Below, one piece after another: positions 32,901 through 35,065 of a stretch of 35,065 nt of DNA. Source of the DNA: Planctomycetota bacterium (GTDB taxonomy: Bacteria > Planctomycetota > Planctomycetia > Pirellulales > PLA5). The stretch is from the NCBI GenBank assembly GCA_029259895.1, contig JAJDEG010000596.1, positions 1 to 35,065 on the forward strand, written 5' to 3'. Made by a program: the position numbers and the translations under genes. Each line of letters opens with the position of its first letter. Within the stretch, counting starts at the first letter, position 1. The notes beneath the pieces are model-generated. The model was not told the DNA's origin. It did not search any database and saw only the letters and a program-made list of their open reading frames with translations.

Positions 32901-34404
32901 AGACGCCCCACGCGGCGAATGTTTTCGCGAATGCTTCGTTTCCTTTTTCGTCGTCTCCGAATACCTTGCGGACGCCGATGAGTAAATTGAACGCCTGGTC
33001 CGCCTTGCCGATCATGCCGAGCGCCTTGGCCATCCCGATCATCGAGTTCACGTCGTTCGGTTGGCGGGCCAGCAGCCGCTGATACGCCTCGATCTGCAAG
33101 TCCCATTGTTCGAGATGCCCGTAGCATTGCGCTAGCCACAAATCGACTTGCGGCGCATAGTTGGTCGACACCACGCGCGGCCTTAGATCTTCGAGCTGCA
33201 CGAGAGCGTCGACGTACTTCCGCTCCTGCAGGGTAACGAATGCCCTCAGACGGTCGCTGTCGACCGTTCGCGTTCCGCCGCTGGCGCTCTCGGCAATCTT
33301 GGCCGTCTCCTTCGCGGCGGCCAGGTCGCCTTCGGCGGCTTGCAACCACGCTTTTTGGAAGAGCAAGACCGCGTTATTCTTGTTTTCCTTCAGGGCCAGC
33401 CCCTGAAGGATGTAGTCCATTGCCTTATCCAGCCGGCCCGTGCTTTGGGCCAGCAGCATCAACTTCATATAGACGTTGGCGTCCGTCGGGAATTTCTTCA
33501 GGGCAATCGCGAGCAGCTCGTCGGCCCGTTCGAATTCTCGTCGTTGCATGGCGATCTCGACGGCGGCAAGCAAAACGCCCAAGTCTTCTTGATTGGCGTC
33601 GAGTTCGATGGCCTTATCGATGTCGGCCTGAGCCTCGTCGATACGCTGCATTTGCATGTGCCCTGACGCCCGCATTCGATACGCGCGGTAGCTGGAAGGA
33701 TGGGCCTCGACCATCGCGTCGAGAACGCGATCTGCCATCGTGTTGTCGTCAATATCTTGGCGAAGGAAACTGGCCAGCGTCCCATAGGCCTGGAGTTGGT
33801 CCTTTGCCTTGCTCTTCGTTACGTCGAATGTCTGCGTTTGCGCGTCGTAACCGACGAGCGAGTAAAGCTCGTCGATCGCCTGCTGCTTCGCCTGCGGGTC
33901 GTTGGTATGATAGTCGCAGTAGGCTAATCGAATCCGGCTTTCGACGTCATCTGGATCACTTTCGACGATGCGACAATAGTGCTCGCGAGCATCGTTGTAG
34001 CGCGCTGGCACGAACTGTGCCGCTTGAAGCTGATATCCGGCCAGTTTCCGCCGAAACTCGGTCTTGTCCGGGTATTCAATGACGATGGTTTCCAAGTCTT
34101 CGAGCGCCGTGCGGAATGCGAGTCCCGTTTCTTCGGGCGTTTGCGCAAGTTCTTCGAGCCACTCGATCAAGAAGTTCGCTAGCCGATCCCAGCCCTCCTC
34201 ATCAGTCGGCTCCATGATCGTGTAGCGGCGAAGCGACTGGTACGCCTCTGCATGTCGCTTTTCGTTCTTGAAGTCCTCGGCGCGTTGCGGAAGCCCTTGG
34301 GCACTGGCCTCGACCTGGTAGCGGTGCAAGAAAAAGATACTCACTCCCGACGTCACCAAGCCGACCAGGAGGATGATTGCAAATTTGACGTTCAGTCGCC
34401 GCAT
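29983..34404 (-). CDS. Large membrane-anchored TPR protein
   Basis: A 1473-aa protein beginning MRRLNVKFAIILLVGLV at ATG 34404. A longer in-frame start at 34479 would put charged sequence before the membrane segment and is less likely. Residues about 7-27 form one membrane helix or uncleaved signal anchor. Most of the remainder is tetratricopeptide-like helical repeats, with typical A-x-x-x-x-x-x-A-L and Y-x-x-A spacing (for example NDAREHYCRIVESDPDD and YDEAVADLRVSVRGGP). A hydrophilic DDAADNSNSES tail follows. Such proteins usually act as assembly scaffolds or in export of surface polymers, but no partner enzyme is adjacent. It is first of a three-gene unit with the 92-aa and DUF3467 genes. 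Confidence 0.88.
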   Translation of the reverse strand: MRRLNVKFAIILLVGLVTSGVSIFFLHRYQVEASAQGLPQRAEDFKNEKRHAEAYQSLRRYTIMEPTDEEGWDRLANFLIEWLEELAQTPEETGLAFRTALEDLETIVIEYPDKTEFRRKLAGYQLQAAQFVPARYNDAREHYCRIVESDPDDVESRIRLAYCDYHTNDPQAKQQAIDELYSLVGYDAQTQTFDVTKSKAKDQLQAYGTLASFLRQDIDDNTMADRVLDAMVEAHPSSYRAYRMRASGHMQMQRIDEAQADIDKAIELDANQEDLGVLLAAVEIAMQRREFERADELLAIALKKFPTDANVYMKLMLLAQSTGRLDKAMDYILQGLALKENKNNAVLLFQKAWLQAAEGDLAAAKETAKIAESASGGTRTVDSDRLRAFVTLQERKYVDALVQLEDLRPRVVSTNYAPQVDLWLAQCYGHLEQWDLQIEAYQRLLARQPNDVNSMIGMAKALGMIGKADQAFNLLIGVRKVFGDDEKGNEAFAKTFAAWGVYFDMALRRELTKAEKNRDWSDLNNLLGKVEEYKGAPPLLIEKFRLDILARQNKVAEVRAKLDPLLAQAADTTKPGSLDLWLMHVRLLPFEKESGGIDKAFEVLDDLEKRYGDIEPLRLQRAQLISQRRGPEMLRDLALLETNVEKLDRVAIWRGLAQSYLNVGATDEAKRLWRLVIAADSNDLRTRLAMFEVSLQTGDEQGMDQAFKEIEKLMGKGSAIAHYCSAQRLVRKATGADNAEALLAEARGHLKKIGEDRPRWHHPVRLEAQICRMLDDRDGAILQLNKALDLGPADAFTVEALARLYYDRAEYAQARKAIARLGEAKMPKVLRQLEAELALVEAREKSAPPRQAADLTAELIVDLESDGQIAAKDYLWQANMLREFRQPQEAEAALRKAAELNPDDVNVTFTLLQHLAAQRKYSEASDVVRDLEIKLTDDVLASVRPRCYQLIGKFDQAERLLKDLVSGDPKNLANRQSLAEFYQNVRKPRQSEEQIDEMLAMGGPRLHPNLVWARRAKAGYLAGTGEFPDFQEAMKLLAANSVNGELSLTDLSLEVQFLSSRGDFTYWLQAIERLLEIRGRRVLPTNMQLTLAELYNRTNQWDKCSEELYRLANAEGRNPAVLSRVISMFLEQKELHTAQAQLDNLKRRVPNAPDIVLLQARIDAALGNIAKAVDGLSKMIPAPRTPPDLETDDDLRLITIIAGEFQRLKQYDRAEALYRRIVAAKPESELGLGLFLASTGDSNKIAEAIEIGNRFSARKEHVPAMNLGTGILSAVGKKLSPVQIERIKGWYASAKLADASSLSVKLQTAQMHDLLGDHKQSVDIYREVLQSKDLDVSQRGLILNNAAFVSAVNDGDRDEALGWIEEAVRLLGDRSEVLDTRGMVRYMRGEYDEAVADLRVSVRGGPTAVKNFHLALAEFAAGNTAEAVTAWRDAQKRGIELGSLSTHEREMLDKLKAGLPSQDDAADNSNSES

Positions 34405-34816
34405 CGTAAGAGATTCCAAAAAATGATGTGATCTAAAAACAAAGCGGACTGGCCAGGATGGCCTCCGTCGGACGTGCAATTCTTCAGTCTAACAGTCGCG
34501 CCAATCACGTCAACGAAACCACTCGTTTCGAGCGCAAGCTATGCACGGCCAGTGGCGCGATGATCGTACCGGTGAACTTTAGGCCACGCTCCCCTGCGCG
34601 GCCTGGCAGGATTCCGTATGCCCGTTTCAACACAAAGTTCCTGGCAAACTTTGCCGATGAAGATGACTGTACGCATCGGCGCGAGTCTAACGGCCGGTTC
34701 GAGTTAATACGTTGGGGCGACCGGGTTGGTTGGGCGAAATCGGTTGATTTTTGCCCGATTCGCTCGAAGAATGCCTAATTCGTTCCGGCAGATTCTGCGA
34801 AACTGGGAGAATGTCG
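34405..34816. other. Divergent spacer without a supported gene
   Basis: A 412-bp gap between the TPR gene (minus) and the lipoprotein gene (plus). An open frame at 34458-34778 has no ribosome site, family motif or plausible composition. A promoter candidate is listed separately. No repeat or hairpin stands out. Confidence 0.5.
34744..34772 (+). promoter_or_regulatory. Promoter candidate for the lipoprotein gene
   Basis: TTGATT (34744-34749) and AAGAAT (34767-34772) with 17-bp spacing, about 45 bp before the start at 34817. Confidence 0.3.
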
Positions 34817-35065
34817 ATGAGCCTCGTCGGCTGGAATATGCTTCGTGTTGCGGGCACCCGCAGCCTCGCTGCCGTGCTGTTGTTGGTTGTTTGTGTGCAT
34901 TCTGCCGGGTGTCATTGGCTGGGCCGGGGTGTGGGCGGGGATTTGGCCGTGGATGGGCCGGCCGTCGACATGCCGGCCGCGGATTTGAATTCCGGTGCGA
35001 ATTCTGGCGCGGTCGTTGAGGTTCGCGGCCAGGATCACGGCGCGCTGCCGCCCAGCCAGGCGGTG
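34817..35065 (+). CDS. Lipoprotein, N-terminal fragment (continues beyond window)
   Basis: ATG 34817 has GGGAG seven nt upstream, better placed than for the in-frame ATG at 34811. The first 83 codons encode a basic start, a hydrophobic segment LAAVLLLVVCVHS and a lipobox SAGC, so the mature protein should be lipid-anchored at Cys32. The sequence after it (GDLAVDGPAVDMPAADLNSGANSG) is low-complexity and gives no family. The rest lies outside the window. Confidence 0.6.
   Translation, partial: MSLVGWNMLRVAGTRSLAAVLLLVVCVHSAGCHWLGRGVGGDLAVDGPAVDMPAADLNSGANSGAVVEVRGQDHGALPPSQAV

Noticed and set aside
34458-34778. 106-codon frame in the right-hand spacer
   Set aside because: No ribosome site, conserved-looking segment or membrane feature; probably chance.

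Overview
The window looks like a chromosomal segment from a planctomycete, most probably a Pirellulales-type lineage. This is inferred from high GC by eye, a large secreted protein with an N-terminal 'LExRxLL' motif and a dockerin-like end, many hypothetical families typical of that phylum, and REP-like intergenic repeats. No taxonomic search was possible. Most genes are housekeeping or metabolic. There is no CRISPR array, no rRNA or tRNA gene that I can support, and no intact transposase.

Layout. 1-3885, minus strand: the 5' two thirds of trpC (running off the left edge), a GlpD-type glycerol-3-phosphate dehydrogenase and an APH-fold kinase-like protein. 4172-7421, plus strand: a secreted metzincin-type zinc protease with a good terminator, then a P-II signalling protein. 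7487-13565, minus strand: a very large secreted lysyl-oxidase-like protein, a DUF1854 protein, a DinB-family protein and a secreted sulfatase-modifying-factor-like protein. 13832-20080, plus strand: a fused CbiE/CbiT cobalamin methyltransferase, a small membrane protein, and a two-gene pyruvate:ferredoxin oxidoreductase (PFOR). The PFOR splits into an alpha/gamma-type chain and a ferredoxin/beta-type chain; the second chain has an unusual C-terminal extension. 20096-20193: a MITE/REP-like inverted repeat between convergent genes. 20194-26168: two small zinc-ribbon proteins, a PQQ-like beta-propeller, a DegT-type aminotransferase, and a translation block (rpmE, prfA, prmC). 26192-29017, minus strand: an aldehyde dehydrogenase / class III aminotransferase pair. 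29212-34404, minus strand: a 1473-aa membrane-anchored TPR protein, a 92-aa unknown protein and a DUF3467 protein, followed by a terminator. 34817 to the right edge: the start of a lipoprotein.

How the genes work together. The PFOR pair should oxidise pyruvate (or a related 2-oxoacid) to an acyl-CoA and reduced ferredoxin. prfA and prmC are functionally linked, because PrmC methylates the GGQ glutamine of RF1. The ALDH/aminotransferase pair fits degradation of an omega-amino compound through a semialdehyde. The TPR/92-aa/DUF3467 set looks like one transcription unit of unknown role.

The most interesting points are four. First, the PFOR beta chain carries an Ala/Lys/Pro tail and a small predicted barrel domain. 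Second, the bacterial lysyl oxidase keeps the copper histidines and both cofactor-forming residues. Third, a formylglycine-generating-enzyme-like protein lacks one active-site cysteine and has a large helical insertion. Fourth, the TPR operon is uncharacterised. I did not see a clear defence or other multi-gene novel system.
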